Assembly: GCF_000355675.1 (NCBI RefSeq)
Contig: NC_020888.1
Span: forward strand, 62,001 to 126,000
Direction: 5' to 3'
Source of the DNA: Thalassolituus oleivorans MIL-1
GTDB taxonomy: Bacteria > Pseudomonadota > Gammaproteobacteria > Pseudomonadales > Oceanobacteraceae
DNA length: 64,000 bases
This document shows positions 35,833-44,758 of this stretch, in pieces. Within the stretch, counting starts at the first letter, position 1. Each line of letters opens with the position of its first letter. The notes beneath the pieces were generated by a model. The model saw only the letters and a program-made list of their open reading frames with translations. It made no database searches and was not told the DNA's origin. A program made the translations under genes and the position numbers.

Positions 35833-36473
35833 TAGTTTACCGTTGCTAAATTCGAGTCGTCGTTTGTTTGCTGGTTAAATTGTTTGCGCCAAATAAACCA
35901 GCCTATAGTGGCTAGCAGTAGGTACAGGGCCATTAACAATGCTGTGAGATACAATTCACGATCAATATATAACACGATAGCCGCGCCATCGATTACTAGC
36001 CAATAAAGCCAATTCTCTAGAACTTTGCGCGTCACCATCCAAGTGGTGAGTATTGCGCCCCATGTTGTGAATGAATCTAAATACGGCATGATTGCACTGG
36101 TGTTTTCACTCAATAAATAACCGCTACAGAGACTAATCGTAAGGACGGAGCCAATCGCAAGCGCATGTTGGTTCATGGTCCAGCTTTGTATCTTTAGTGA
36201 TTCATTCTCTGAATGGGCACCTTTATGCCACGCAACCCATCCATAAATCGCCATGGCAAGGTAGTACACATTTAATGCGGATTCCATCAGCAGGCTAACA
36301 TCAAAAAATAACCAGCTAAATATGGCGGTGCTGCCAAAGGCTGCATACCAACACCACTGGCTTTGTTTCATTGCCAGCAACAAATAGGCGACACCGAGGA
36401 TAACTGCGATGGTTTCCCAATGGCTCATAGTCTGCGCGTAGTTGAGTGCGCCTGCGATGATGGTGTCGAGCAT
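35832..36473 (-). CDS. PnuC-family transporter, probable thiamine permease PnuT
   Basis: 213 residues from ATG 36473, preceded by AAGGA at eight bases; an in-frame start ten codons earlier has no site. Seven or so transmembrane helices rich in Trp and Tyr (QSQWCWYAAFGSTAIFSWLF, NVYYLAMAIYGWVAWH, TWMVTRKVLENWLYWLVIDG) fit the PnuC family of facilitators. PnuC itself carries nicotinamide riboside. The PnuT branch carries thiamine and is typically TPP-riboswitch linked, as here. Coupled to a kinase that would trap the vitamin. Confidence 0.85.
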   Translation of the reverse strand: MLDTIIAGALNYAQTMSHWETIAVILGVAYLLLAMKQSQWCWYAAFGSTAIFSWLFFDVSLLMESALNVYYLAMAIYGWVAWHKGAHSENESLKIQSWTMNQHALAIGSVLTISLCSGYLLSENTSAIMPYLDSFTTWGAILTTWMVTRKVLENWLYWLVIDGAAIVLYIDRELYLTALLMALYLLLATIGWFIWRKQFNQQTNDDSNLATVN

Positions 36474-36643
36474 GTTGGTATCCTTTGGTCGGTTAGAATT
36501 CAACGTCGCATAAATACTAAGCTGAATCGGCTAGTTGATGCTCAGCGGGCATCTGCGCCATGGATGGCGCAGCTGAGCATACAGGGATGTACTTGCTGCG
36601 TTCCGTGGAGTATCAACTGGCCGGTGTCAGCTAAAAGTAAAAG

Positions 36644-36913
36644 CTATCCGTGCGGATTCAGCGCTGGATCTAAATTCACCCCAATAAACTTGCAGACAAA
36701 AATCGCTTTGCCGAACGTTTCCCAGCTTAATTTCATTTCATCGCGCAAGGTGTTCATCACTAAGTCGTGATCACCGAACACTTGTGTGCTCATAGTATTG
36801 GTAACCACGGTTAAACCGTCGATGGCGTTGAGGCGTTCGATAAAGGTTTTGATCGCAGGGATATAATCATCTGCGAGTGGGTATTTACTAATTTCTACCG
36901 ATATTTCCATCAT
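36644..36913 (-). CDS. YkoF-like thiamine-binding domain protein
   Basis: 89 residues forming one ferredoxin-like domain: ISVEISKYPLADDYIPAIK, then LNAIDGLTVVTNTMSTQVFG and a C-terminal strand. This is the pattern of the YkoF/MTH1187 superfamily, whose Bacillus member binds thiamine and its pyrimidine. No signal peptide, so it acts in the cytosol. It sits between the TonB receptor and PnuT genes in the riboswitch-controlled operon, which supports a thiamine-related role (carrier or sensor). Two adjacent ATGs are possible starts. Confidence 0.75.
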   Translation of the reverse strand: MMEISVEISKYPLADDYIPAIKTFIERLNAIDGLTVVTNTMSTQVFGDHDLVMNTLRDEMKLSWETFGKAIFVCKFIGVNLDPALNPHG

Positions 36914-36979
36914 GTGCTCCTCAATCTTTGCTAAATGTTGGGCATCGCTGCGCTTAGCCCAACTTATGGTTCGCCATTT

Positions 36980-39067
36980 TTAGAAACGATACGTACCTTC
37001 AATGCCGACTAAGCGCGGTTCGCCGTATTGCACGTAGCGATCATTGGCATAACCATTACGCGGATCATTACCAAAACCACCAAAGCCGCGAACTTCGTAA
37101 TCGCGATTGGTTAGGTTGCGGCCATAAAGGGCGACAGCGTAATTGTTGCTGTCGTAGGCAAGGCGTGCATGCCATAAAACGTAGGCTTTTGATTTCTCGT
37201 CATGACTATCCGAGAAGTAAAAAGTGTCTTTTGCTTCGCTCTCAATTCGTAGACTTAAGCCATTTAACAGTTGGGTCGTTAACGAAGTTGCTAGGCTATT
37301 TTCTGGTGCATGTGCTTGAGCACGACCATCTTTATTAACTTCGCCATCATCGGTTTGATAGTGGTAGTCAATAAACTCTGTTTTTAAGTAGCCATAGCTG
37401 ACAGCCCAATTTAATGAGGGAGTGATATTCCAATCGCTTTCGAGTTCGACCCCATAGTTGCGTCCTTCGGCGGCGTTGGCTAAATAATCTTGAAAGGTCA
37501 GACTATTGTCATCGTTTTGAATGGCATAAGAGCTTTTAACTTGTTGGTTTTTACGTTGAATATAAAAAGCCGCAATTCGAGTCGTTAACTCGTCATCTAG
37601 TAAGCTCGATTTTAAGCCCACTTCCGCTGTGTTGTTGAATTCTGTATCAAATTCTCGATTGTCTTCTGAGATATCGGGGTCAGTATTGATACCGCCGGCT
37701 TTGTAACCGCGAGCCAATGAACCGTAGAGCATTTGGCTTGGGCTTAACAAAGTTTCAATAGTGATCTTGCCACCAATTAAACCTTCGGCGGTATTGCCGT
37801 TAATACCATTGTTGTCTTGGTAATCGTTCTCCCAATGTTCAAACCGTAGGCCGCTAATAATGCGCGTGCTTACGGATACGTCTGAACTTAACTCGCCATA
37901 AAACGCGACCGCTTGGCTTTCCAGCGAACTGGTAAATGGAGCACTTAAATAGGTGTAATTGCGCTTTAGATCTTCATTGCGTTGCATGACATAGATGCCA
38001 GCCACCCAATCGCTGCTGTTATTAATAACACGCCCTGTTGGACCAGACAGCAGACGAATATCAGCCGAGGTGCGTTGATAGTTGCGCAGGTACTGGTCGA
38101 ATGAGCTGTACTCAGAATCAGGAGCAATACCGACGTAAGCCCAGTCTTCGTCGTAACTGTATTCGCTATCGTTCCAACTGCCAGTTAATTCCGCTTGCAG
38201 TTGCACGTCATTGTTTAGACGTGAGTCTACGGTTAGCGCGACCGCTTGAGTATCTTGGCTATCACGTCCGGGTTGGTCAGATAAAGTGTTGCGATTTTTA
38301 TCTAAGCTAAATGCATCGTAGCCATTGTCGATATCAGCATAGAGGTAGGTTAAACCGAGATCGGTATCGTTGTTGAGTTGATAGGCCAATTTACCGCGGG
38401 CGATGATTTCATCGAGTTTATTAGTGTCGTCTCGGTTGAGATAGGTATTGTCGAGGTAGCCGTCGGACTGGAAGCCTTGCACAGCCAGTCGGCCTTGCAG
38501 GTTATCGGCTAAGCCGCCAGATACCGCACCGCCCAAACCATAACTGTCGTAGTTCCCGGCGCGTGCCTTGATATAGCCTTCTGATTCTTTGCTTGGGTCG
38601 TTGCTACGAATATTAATCATGCCAGCGAGGGCGTTAGCACCAAAGCGCGTACCTTGGGGGCCGCGCAGCACTTCCACTTGTTGTACGTCAAACAGAGTAG
38701 CGGCAGCACCTAGGCCGGTCATATCGATACCGTCGATCATTAAACCCACAGATGGATTGACTGGATCAACGAATTGACTGCGCTCCCCAATACCGCGAAT
38801 TTGAAAATAGCGGCCACGGGATGCGCCCGAAGAGAAGTTTACGTTTGGTGCAAAGCTTAATACTTGTTCTAGATGCTCGGCAGAGCGTGCTTCTATTTGC
38901 TGGCTGCCGACAACGGTCACGGCTTCTGGAATTTGTTGTACATCGGTTTGGCGGAAATCGGCTTCCACCACGACGGTGTCTAATTGAATATCGTCTGCAT
39001 AAGTACTCGTTGTGCCAGCAATGGCTAGTATGAGTAGTGATAACTGTGCGTTCTGGCGGGTATTCAT
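36980..39067 (-). CDS. TonB-dependent outer-membrane receptor, probable thiamine receptor
   Basis: 695 residues. A signal peptide (ILAIAGTTSTYA) is followed by a TonB-box-like segment (LDTVVVEA), a plug domain (IPEAVTVVGSQQIEA, QIRGIGERSQF, VEVLRGPQGTRFGANALAGMINI) and a 22-strand-type barrel ending GIEGTYRF with a terminal Phe. It imports a ligand using TonB energy. A complete TPP riboswitch lies in its 5' leader and it heads a thiamine salvage operon, so thiamine or a derivative is the likely ligand. The barrel sequence resembles siderophore receptors, so ligand identity rests on regulation and neighbours. Confidence 0.92.
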   Translation of the reverse strand: MNTRQNAQLSLLILAIAGTTSTYADDIQLDTVVVEADFRQTDVQQIPEAVTVVGSQQIEARSAEHLEQVLSFAPNVNFSSGASRGRYFQIRGIGERSQFVDPVNPSVGLMIDGIDMTGLGAAATLFDVQQVEVLRGPQGTRFGANALAGMINIRSNDPSKESEGYIKARAGNYDSYGLGGAVSGGLADNLQGRLAVQGFQSDGYLDNTYLNRDDTNKLDEIIARGKLAYQLNNDTDLGLTYLYADIDNGYDAFSLDKNRNTLSDQPGRDSQDTQAVALTVDSRLNNDVQLQAELTGSWNDSEYSYDEDWAYVGIAPDSEYSSFDQYLRNYQRTSADIRLLSGPTGRVINNSSDWVAGIYVMQRNEDLKRNYTYLSAPFTSSLESQAVAFYGELSSDVSVSTRIISGLRFEHWENDYQDNNGINGNTAEGLIGGKITIETLLSPSQMLYGSLARGYKAGGINTDPDISEDNREFDTEFNNTAEVGLKSSLLDDELTTRIAAFYIQRKNQQVKSSYAIQNDDNSLTFQDYLANAAEGRNYGVELESDWNITPSLNWAVSYGYLKTEFIDYHYQTDDGEVNKDGRAQAHAPENSLATSLTTQLLNGLSLRIESEAKDTFYFSDSHDEKSKAYVLWHARLAYDSNNYAVALYGRNLTNRDYEVRGFGGFGNDPRNGYANDRYVQYGEPRLVGIEGTYRF

Positions 39068-39068
39068 T

Positions 39069-39101
39069 GGGTCTTTCCTTTTAATAAAACAAGGGAGACC
39101 C
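39069..39101 (-). promoter_or_regulatory. Hairpin that can hide the ribosome site of the TonB receptor
   Basis: In the mRNA, GGGTCT pairs with AGACCC and CCTT with AAGG across a short AT-rich loop; the AAGGA ribosome site lies in the 3' arm just before ATG 39067. Upstream, CCTACGC and CGCCGG (39103-39115 region) are complementary to the riboswitch 3' end, allowing an alternative fold. Suggests translational control. Confidence 0.5.
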
Positions 39102-39187
39102 GGCGTCTGCGTAGGGGCGGGCGGTGTCAGTGATTAAACTAAAGCAGCCACGCCAACAAGCGAAGTGTGAGTAAGCAAGCTTACTCC

Positions 39188-39284
39188 CCATTCCTACGCC
39201 GGTACTAACCGGATCAGGTTCTAGGGGTTCGCTAGTGCATCTCAGGCGTTGGAATCAGATTCCGCCACCACCCCCTGGGTTCGT
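39188..39284 (-). ncRNA. TPP riboswitch (THI element)
   Basis: On the minus strand the conserved THI blocks appear in order: GGGGGTG, CTGAGATGC, ACCTGATCCGGTTAGTACC and GGCGTAGG. These form the pyrimidine- and pyrophosphate-sensing helices. It lies about 120 bases upstream of the TonB receptor start and should lower expression of the operon when thiamine pyrophosphate is abundant. A short perfect hairpin (39171-39188) follows. Confidence 0.95.
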
Positions 39285-39439
39285 GCCCGCATGATACTGG
39301 ATTTAGTGCATTAAGAACACGCGCTTTCATCACGTTTTTTTACACTTTAAAAAGCTTGAATCTCGGGATAAAAACCACCATCTAAGCCATCATAGTAAAA
39401 CTGATTTTTAACTAATGTCGCATGACGGGAGAAGCAACC

Positions 39440-40327
39440 ATGTTGCGTATCGTTTTATTCTTAGCCACTAACTTAGCGGTTGTGTTTGTGGCCAGCATTA
39501 CTCTCTCGCTGTTAGGTGTGGGGAGTTATCTTAATTCCAGTGGTTCCGGCATGGACTTAGGCAATCTTTTAGCCTTCTGTCTTGTGTTCGGTATGGTTGG
39601 CTCCGTTATATCTTTGCTGCTATCTAAGGTAATGGCTAAGTGGGGAATGCGTGTCCAAATCATCGATCAACCCCACAATTCCGGCGAACAGTGGCTGGTT
39701 AGTACGGTAAAAGAACTGGCGGATAAGGCCGGTATTGGCATGCCAGAGGTTGGTATTTTTGAATCATCCGCTCCCAATGCGTTTGCTACCGGTTGGAACC
39801 GCAACAACGCCTTGGTCGCCGTGTCTACTGGCTTGCTACAGCGTATGGAAAAAGAAGAAGTGAAAGCCGTGTTGGGGCATGAAATTGGTCACGTTGCTAA
39901 TGGCGATATGATTACACTGGCTTTGATTCAAGGGGTGGTTAACGCCTTTGTGATGTTCTTCGCGCGGATTATCGGTAACTTTGTTGATAAAGCCGTATTT
40001 AAGAATGAGAACGGCCCAGGCATCGCCTTCTTTGTAACCACGATCATTGCCGAAATTGTCTTGGGTATACTGGCATCCACCATCGTTGCTTGGTTTAGTC
40101 GCCGTCGCGAATTTCGTGCCGATCAAGCCGGTGCTGAACTCGTTAGCCCGCAAGCTATGGCTGCAGCCTTGATGCGCTTGAAAGAAACCTATGAGCAGCC
40201 AAGCGAATTGAATGGCGAGCTGGTGGCTTTTGGTATTCGAGGTGAAGGCAAGTTTTCCGCACTGTTCTCAACTCATCCACCACTAGATGCACGTATCAAT
40301 GCCCTGCGTGAGCGTTATGGTCGCTGA
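39440..40327 (+). CDS. htpX: Membrane metalloprotease HtpX
   Basis: 295 residues from ATG 39440, eight bases after GGGAG; a start six codons upstream lacks a site. Two N-terminal transmembrane helices ([19 protein letters not shown] and [19 protein letters not shown]) are followed by the zinc site HEIGH at residues 147-151, two more helices, and the downstream Glu in [15 protein letters not shown]. HtpX degrades misfolded inner-membrane proteins. Length and motifs match the family. Divergent from the TPP riboswitch transcript. Confidence 0.97.
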   Translation: MLRIVLFLATNLAVVFVASITLSLLGVGSYLNSSGSGMDLGNLLAFCLVFGMVGSVISLLLSKVMAKWGMRVQIIDQPHNSGEQWLVSTVKELADKAGIGMPEVGIFESSAPNAFATGWNRNNALVAVSTGLLQRMEKEEVKAVLGHEIGHVANGDMITLALIQGVVNAFVMFFARIIGNFVDKAVFKNENGPGIAFFVTTIIAEIVLGILASTIVAWFSRRREFRADQAGAELVSPQAMAAALMRLKETYEQPSELNGELVAFGIRGEGKFSALFSTHPPLDARINALRERYGR

Positions 40328-40354
40328 TGTTTAGGTAATCAGGTGATACGAATA

Positions 40355-40379
40355 AAACCCGGCTTAGACCGGGTTTTTT
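40355..40379 (+). terminator. Terminator after htpX
   Basis: AAACCCGG-CTTAGA-CCGGGTTT followed by four more Ts, 28 bp after the htpX stop. Confidence 0.9.
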
Positions 40380-40484
40380 CATTATTAGGTGCCAGAAAGG
40401 GGATCTAAATATGGCTTAAGTACGAGGTCGCTAGATCTTCTATGGTGTCTATACTGCAAGTATAGTCATCATCGGACCTCGTAA

Positions 40485-43265
40485 ATGCAGAGGAATTTCC
40501 TTCATTTTATCCTCGCAGCAATCGGCTATTTCGTCGCTGGACGCATAGGGCTAGAGCTCGCTATCCCTCCTGGGTTTGCTTCTGCAGTATGGCCTGCGGC
40601 TGGTATAGCTTTAGCTTCTGTTATTGTTTTCAGGCGTTTACCAGCCTTGCTCGGCTTAGGTGTTGGCTCATTTGTTATTAACCTGGGCATATCCAGTGGC
40701 GGCTATGAAAATATAGTGCCTGGGACGATTCTTCCTGCGTTGTTAATTGCCTTCGGTGCCATGCTTCAAGCTGGAGTTGGATGCGTGTTGTTCTCGCGCT
40801 TTATAGGGCGAGTCGAGTTCTTAGATTCACCTACGCGCATTTTGCGTTTTGTGATCTTAGTCATCATGTTGGGATGCACGATTGCAAGTTCAATCGGTGC
40901 TATGAGTCTATTACTCGCGGGATTTATTCCCGTAGCCGCGATGTGGTTCACTTGGATAACTTGGTGGACTGGTGACTCTATTGGTGTGTTAATTGTTACA
41001 CCACTTTTACTTGTATTAGCTGATCAGGAAAGACGGTTTAATCTAGTTCGTAAACTTCAAATCGTGGTCCCTTCTTTCACTATGCTCATCATAGTGTATG
41101 CCTTATTTTTAAAATCGATCAATTATACCGATCAAGAACACAATTTGATTATTCGCTCTCACACCGATGAGTTTTCTCAACGGCTGCAAGAGCGACTTAG
41201 AATATCGGAAAACAAATTGGTCGCATATTCGGCATTTTTTAACGCGTCTAATTCTGTGTCGCGTACTGAATTTGATCAGTTTTCTGCAGTGATTCTAGAT
41301 TCAGACCAAGTTTTTTATGGATTGGGTTGGACTCCAATCATTGATCATGCCCAACGACTGGAAACGGAAATTAAATTAAAAAAAGAAGGATTTCCAGACT
41401 TCCACATTACTGAATTCTCTTCAGACGGCACATTGATTCCAGCTAAAATTAGAAATGAATATGCTCCAGTGCTTTATATTTATCCATTTCAACGCAACAA
41501 AAAGGCGTTTGGATTAGATTTATTAGCTAACTCTGCACGAAAGGAAGCATTAACAAAAGCGAAAGAACTGCGTAGAGCTGTAGCTACTGCGCCAATCATG
41601 CTAGCGCAAGAAAAAGAAAAATTAAAAGCAGTTATTTTATATTTGCCGGTATTTCTTGATGATACATCCAATCATAAATTTGCAGGATTTGTTAGTGGGA
41701 TATTGCGTCTAGATGGAATGTTAGGGAGCGTCTCATCAGATGCTGATAGTCGTAACTTGTCATTTAATATATACGATGAAACTGACCTGAATAATCCCAT
41801 TTCTCTATTTGAGTCTAGCGATAATTCTTTAGCAGGTTTTGAACCAGAGAATTATTACACCGAATTCGGTGAGCGAAGGTATCGCATTGAAATTTATGCA
41901 AATGAAAATTTCAATTTTGGCGGTCGTGATTGGAGTAGTTATGTTATTTTGACCGGTGGTTTTTTGTTAATTGCTTTATTTCAAATTTTTCTATTGTTAA
42001 TAACCGGCTCTGTCGAACATGTACAGCGGCTGGTTGATCGACGTACTCATGATCTTAAGCTTGCGATGGACGAAGCTAATGCCGCCAATAGGGCTAAGTC
42101 TGAGTTCCTATCGAATATGAGCCATGAGTTGCGCACTCCGTTGAATGCCATTATTGGCTTCGTTAACCTTTGTTTACGTACGCCGCTAAGTCCGAAGCAA
42201 CGCGACTATTTAAATAAATCTGCTCTTTCATCAACGACTCTTTTGTCACTGATTAATCAATCGTTAGATTATGCGAAAATAGAATCAGGAAAGTTGGAAA
42301 TTAATAGTGAAGATTTTTCTTTGTTAGAACTTATCAATAAATTAAATGCACTATTTTCTTTGCAAGCCTCAAATAAGAATTTGGATTTTGAATTCAGTAT
42401 TTCTGGAGAGATTCCGGGCTACTTGATCGGAGATGGTTTGCGCGTCGAGCAGATCTGTTTGAATTTGTTAAGCAATGCTTTTAAATTCACTGAGAAAGGT
42501 GGTGTTTATGTGCACCTTCAATACGATTGCTCTCACAGTATTTTAACGATTAGCGTGCGTGATACTGGCATTGGTATTCCAAAACATCAGCTTGAGCAAA
42601 TATTCGAAGTCTTTAAACAAGCAGACACTTCGACCAGCCGGCGTTTTGGAGGAACTGGGCTGGGCCTTAGTATTAGTCGCGAGTTGGCGCTTGCGATGGG
42701 TGGCGAGATTAAAGTGAGAAGTACGGCCGGAGTAGGAAGTGAATTTTTTACGCGCCTAAAATTACCAGAGGTCAAGGGTTCTCAACTCATTACTCAATCG
42801 GATGTGTTATTGGATCATGCGGAAATGTTGGGTGATCCTTCTAGTATTGACGATGTTCTAGTGGTCAGTAATGCCAATAGTGGAAACAGTACGCCGTTAA
42901 AGAATATTCGAATTTTACTTGTGGAAGATGTTGTAATAAATCAGATTCTGGCGCAGGAAATACTCCAAGAGTTTGGTGCTATTGTCAGTGTCGCTGATAA
43001 CGGTAAGGTGGCTCTGGAGATGCTCGAGCGTCACGGTGCTTTCGATGTTGTGCTGATGGACATTCAAATGCCTGTTATGGATGGCTTCGAAGCAACCGAA
43101 CGTATTCGTCAAAATCCTAAATATGCTGATATGCCAATACTTGCTATGACTGCCAATGCGTTGGATATAGATGTGGATAATTGTCTCGCTATTGGCATGC
43201 AGGGGCATATATCTAAGCCGATAGACATTATGATTTTGATGAAAGAGATTCAGAAAAACATTTAA
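40485..43265 (+). CDS. Hybrid sensor histidine kinase (MASE1-CHASE-HisKA-HATPase-REC)
   Basis: 926 residues. About seven N-terminal transmembrane helices (MASE1-like; FILAAIGYFVAGRIGLELAI, SAVWPAAGIALAS) precede a periplasmic CHASE domain (about 220-480, with SENKLVAYSAFFNASNSVSR) and another membrane helix. The kinase core has the phospho-acceptor His near residue 546 in MSHELRTPLNAIIGF and the ATPase boxes RVEQICLNLLSNAFKFTE, VRDTGIGIP and RRFGGTGLGLSIS. A C-terminal receiver has the acceptor Asp near 858 in VLMDIQMPVMDG. No HPt domain, so phosphate must pass to a separate protein. Ligand and output unknown; no response-regulator gene adjoins it. Confidence 0.93.
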   Translation: MQRNFLHFILAAIGYFVAGRIGLELAIPPGFASAVWPAAGIALASVIVFRRLPALLGLGVGSFVINLGISSGGYENIVPGTILPALLIAFGAMLQAGVGCVLFSRFIGRVEFLDSPTRILRFVILVIMLGCTIASSIGAMSLLLAGFIPVAAMWFTWITWWTGDSIGVLIVTPLLLVLADQERRFNLVRKLQIVVPSFTMLIIVYALFLKSINYTDQEHNLIIRSHTDEFSQRLQERLRISENKLVAYSAFFNASNSVSRTEFDQFSAVILDSDQVFYGLGWTPIIDHAQRLETEIKLKKEGFPDFHITEFSSDGTLIPAKIRNEYAPVLYIYPFQRNKKAFGLDLLANSARKEALTKAKELRRAVATAPIMLAQEKEKLKAVILYLPVFLDDTSNHKFAGFVSGILRLDGMLGSVSSDADSRNLSFNIYDETDLNNPISLFESSDNSLAGFEPENYYTEFGERRYRIEIYANENFNFGGRDWSSYVILTGGFLLIALFQIFLLLITGSVEHVQRLVDRRTHDLKLAMDEANAANRAKSEFLSNMSHELRTPLNAIIGFVNLCLRTPLSPKQRDYLNKSALSSTTLLSLINQSLDYAKIESGKLEINSEDFSLLELINKLNALFSLQASNKNLDFEFSISGEIPGYLIGDGLRVEQICLNLLSNAFKFTEKGGVYVHLQYDCSHSILTISVRDTGIGIPKHQLEQIFEVFKQADTSTSRRFGGTGLGLSISRELALAMGGEIKVRSTAGVGSEFFTRLKLPEVKGSQLITQSDVLLDHAEMLGDPSSIDDVLVVSNANSGNSTPLKNIRILLVEDVVINQILAQEILQEFGAIVSVADNGKVALEMLERHGAFDVVLMDIQMPVMDGFEATERIRQNPKYADMPILAMTANALDIDVDNCLAIGMQGHISKPIDIMILMKEIQKNI

Positions 43266-43580
43266 ATCGGTTCTGTAAATTAGAGACGCTTGTGAAAATT
43301 TGGTACGTTAATACCAATATAATTATCATAATATAAGTGCCTTGAATTCACTAATGAATACAAATACTTGCCTGTAAGTTAATTTTTAGACCTCGCTGGT
43401 ATGTCGTAACTAGTTGTTATTTATGACTTTTTTGAATTTCATTGCCATTGAAAGGCTCTCCGTTTGTTGCGTTGATCATAAGTGGTGTTAAAACCCGCTA
43501 GAAAATCGATGTTGGACAATCCCGAGCGTAAAGTAAAAACTGCTGGCCTAAAGCACTAAGTCGCTTATTAGGGAGCAGTC
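43266..43580. other. Non-coding gap upstream of desaturase gene
   Basis: 315 bp, AT-rich, between two plus-strand genes. It should hold the desaturase promoter; GGGAG precedes ATG 43581. No hairpin terminator, RNA motif or clear FabR/DesT-type operator was seen. Confidence 0.5.
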
Positions 43581-44699
43581 ATGATTCGCCAAGGGTATCC
43601 GTCACCTGACACTTTGTTGTCATTCGAACGCCAGTTAAATACGATCCGTGAAAATGCTATGAGTGAAGTGGGTCAGCAGGATGCGGATTACATTCGCCGT
43701 GTTATAAGAGTTCAACGAGCGAGCGCCCTCTTAGGGCGAGTGATCATGGTGTTGGGATTTTTCTCGCCTGTGTGGTGGCTATTAGGCGTTGCCTTATTAG
43801 GCTTGGCCAAGATTCTCGATAATATGGAAATTGGCCATAACGTTATGCATGGTCAATACGATTGGATGAATGACCCACACATCAATTCGCGACGCTTTGA
43901 ATGGGATATCGTCGGCGATGCTGATTCTTGGAAGCGTGTGCATAATTATGAGCATCACACTTACACCAATATTATCGGTAAAGACCGGGATTTTGGTTAC
44001 GGCGTATTGCGCTTAAGTGATGACTTGCCGTGGCGCCCTAAAAATCGTTGGCAGATATTTTCTTATGCAGCACTGAGTTTGTTATTTCAGTGGGGTGTTG
44101 CTTATCATGAAGTGGCAGGTGAACGAATTTTTGTTGGTAAGCCGAAAAAAGACAGCAAATTACCGATTTCACGCAATCAATTAAAGAACGACTTTTTTCA
44201 AAAGATTCGTAAATCGACATTTAAAGACTATGTGTTCTTTCCGTTAGTTGCAGGATTGATTGCCGGAGCACCTATGATTCTGGCTGTTTTGGCCGGTAAT
44301 GCTATTGCTAACCTAATTCGCAATATCTGGACATCGACTGTTATTTTTTGCGGTCACTTCACTGAGGATGTTCATACTTTCAATGAGGCTGACTGCGAAA
44401 ATGAAACCAGAGGACAGTGGTACTATCGTCAAATTCTAGGCTCATCAAATTTAGAAGGACCTGTCTGGTTTCATATTTTAACCGGGCATTTGAGCTGCCA
44501 GATTGAACATCACTTATTTCCTGATGTACCTGCCTACCGCTATCGGGAGATGGCTAAGCAGGTTCGCCAAGTCTGCGCAGAGCATAATATTCCTTATAAT
44601 TCTGGATCATTTCTCAGCCAATATGTGACTGTGGTGCAACGTATTTGGAAGTACTCTTTTCCAACCAAAAATACGGTTACTGAAAGTCCTGCAAACTAA
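43581..44699 (+). CDS. Fatty-acid (acyl-lipid/acyl-CoA) desaturase
   Basis: 372 residues, membrane-bound with helix pairs around residues 55-85 and 215-255. The three histidine boxes of the desaturase superfamily are present: HNVMH (86-90), HNYEHH (121-126) and QIEHH (307-311), plus FCGHFTEDVHTF. The QIEHH third box places it with front-end or linoleoyl-CoA-type desaturases. It introduces a double bond into acyl chains, using electrons from a partner not encoded nearby. Monocistronic, followed by a strong terminator. Confidence 0.93.
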   Translation: MIRQGYPSPDTLLSFERQLNTIRENAMSEVGQQDADYIRRVIRVQRASALLGRVIMVLGFFSPVWWLLGVALLGLAKILDNMEIGHNVMHGQYDWMNDPHINSRRFEWDIVGDADSWKRVHNYEHHTYTNIIGKDRDFGYGVLRLSDDLPWRPKNRWQIFSYAALSLLFQWGVAYHEVAGERIFVGKPKKDSKLPISRNQLKNDFFQKIRKSTFKDYVFFPLVAGLIAGAPMILAVLAGNAIANLIRNIWTSTVIFCGHFTEDVHTFNEADCENETRGQWYYRQILGSSNLEGPVWFHILTGHLSCQIEHHLFPDVPAYRYREMAKQVRQVCAEHNIPYNSGSFLSQYVTVVQRIWKYSFPTKNTVTESPAN

Positions 44700-44700
44700 T

Positions 44701-44743
44701 AAAAAAGCCCCCTCAGGATTCAACTGCCTGAGGGGGCTTTTCG
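44701..44743. terminator. Bidirectional terminator between desaturase and LPP20 genes
   Basis: AAAAGCCCCCTCAGG and CCTGAGGGGGCTTTT form a 15-bp stem around a nine-base loop, between convergent genes. Confidence 0.95.
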
Positions 44744-44758
44744 TTATTTTAAGCTGAA

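Noticed and set aside
38038-38310. Plus-strand frames inside the TonB receptor, polA and other long genes
   Set aside because: They lie fully within strong coding regions, lack ribosome sites and have no recognisable domains.
39171-39188. Transcription terminator in the TPP riboswitch leader
   Set aside because: The GAGTAAGC/GCTTACTC hairpin is perfect but is not followed by a T run in the direction of transcription.
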